Positions 63,677 through 64,000 of a DNA stretch of 64,000 bases are shown one piece after another. The position numbers and the translations under genes are program-made. The DNA is taken from contig NZ_RXLP01000023.1 in assembly GCF_004332295.1 (NCBI RefSeq), positions 80,526 to 144,525 on the forward strand, written 5' to 3'. The stretch is from Alloscardovia theropitheci (lineage in GTDB: Bacteria; Actinomycetota; Actinomycetes; Actinomycetales; Bifidobacteriaceae). The notes beneath the pieces are model-generated. The model did no database searches and had not been told where the DNA came from. It was given only the letters and a program-made list of their open reading frames with translations. Each line of letters starts with the position of its first letter. Positions within the stretch are counted from its first letter, which is position 1.

Positions 63677-64000
63677 CTATAACTGTACAGCTGCTGCGCT
63701 CAATTGAGATGTAACACCCTTACCACCAGTAAGAATCTTATCAACCATCGGCACATCATTATCCAACCAATCCTTCTGCCAACCATCCTTACCCGGAGAC
63801 TCAGAACCACGAAACAACACAGAATAATGCTTATCATCCGTCTTGACCACATACATCCTCAAACCCGTAGACTTATCATCAACAACCTTGTCAAGGGTGC
63901 CAAGAAGTTTTTTATGCCCATTCTCCCCAAATCTAATCGGCTTGTGATGCTGCACGTCTATTTTTGTGTAATTATCGTATTCGATTCGAGCGATATCTAC
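63677..64000 (-). pseudogene. Truncated lipase copy, N-terminal part only (5' end beyond the right edge)
   Basis: The frame enters from the right edge (DIARIEYDNYTKIDVQHHKP) and matches the first 115 residues of the full lipase, partly with near-identical DNA. It stops right after SQLSAAAVQL, where the full copy goes on to the GHSLG elbow. The product would lack all catalytic residues. It may be a remnant left by duplication, or a kept short partner like the gene at 29504-30052. The start is outside the window. Confidence 0.8.
63680..63886. repeat. 207-bp direct repeat, copy 2
   Basis: Second copy of 62797-63003 at an offset of 883 bp, inside the truncated lipase copy. Confidence 0.9.

Overview
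The window looks like chromosomal DNA of a low-GC member of the Bifidobacteriaceae (Gardnerella or a related scardovial genus is my best guess). The reasons are an actinobacterial cell-division set (SepF, YggT, Wag31/DivIVA proteins, FtsL-like protein), the lexA / LysM-SOS protein / nrdR arrangement, a HelD-type RNA polymerase recycling factor, an L-lactate dehydrogenase and a cell-wall-anchored GH101 mucin glycosidase. No rRNA, CRISPR array or intact insertion sequence was seen. One tRNA (Val, TAC) is present.

Layout. 1-5.5 kb: start of the dcw cluster on the minus strand (mraZ, rsmH, ftsL-like, ftsI, a decayed murE-like gene, start of murF), with a phased MraZ operator upstream. 6-9.5 kb: helD and serA. 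9.7-11.5 kb: nrdR, a LysM SOS protein and lexA around four LexA boxes. 11.7-16.7 kb: ldh, an alpha/beta hydrolase with a divergent LysR regulator, and hflX. 17-20.4 kb: a RelB/YafQ-type toxin-antitoxin pair and a nucleoside transporter/hydrolase operon with a LacI-type operator. 20.6-29.4 kb: an unknown gene, a GNAT enzyme, an RsmC-like methyltransferase coupled to hrpA, a small membrane protein and glnA. 29.5-31.3 kb: first lipase/DUF1310 locus. 31.4-41.2 kb: the second division block, read ftsZ, sepF, yggT, divIVA, lspA, rluD, dnaE and a hypothetical gene. 41.2-43.2 kb: a lone AbiEi/DUF559-type protein between two clusters of an unnamed short repeat. 43.2-51.5 kb: dus, glyS, uppS, recO, a membrane hydrolase and a multi-DivIVA-motif protein. 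51.6-60.3 kb: tRNA-Val, an OatA-like acyltransferase and the GH101 enzyme. 60.5-64 kb: an esterase and the second lipase/DUF1310 locus, which runs off the right edge.

How it fits together. Most of the window is housekeeping: envelope growth and division (mraZ to murF; ftsZ to lspA; uppS; oatA-like; two DivIVA proteins), translation and RNA maintenance (rsmH, rluD, dus, glyS, hrpA, hflX), and DNA replication and damage control (dnaE, recO, lexA, SOS division inhibitor, nrdR). The accessory parts are the toxin-antitoxin pair, the GH101 enzyme and the two lipase/DUF1310 loci. The lipase has an N-terminal catalytic domain and a helical C-terminus and sits with DUF1310 membrane proteins and truncated lipase copies, which suggests a secreted lipase effector/immunity system related to reverse-domain type VII lipases; this is inference. 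The second original feature is a roughly 18-bp repeat (CTTTTGGGTAAAAnnGACC) found in at least six intergenic regions, often as tandem plus inverted units.
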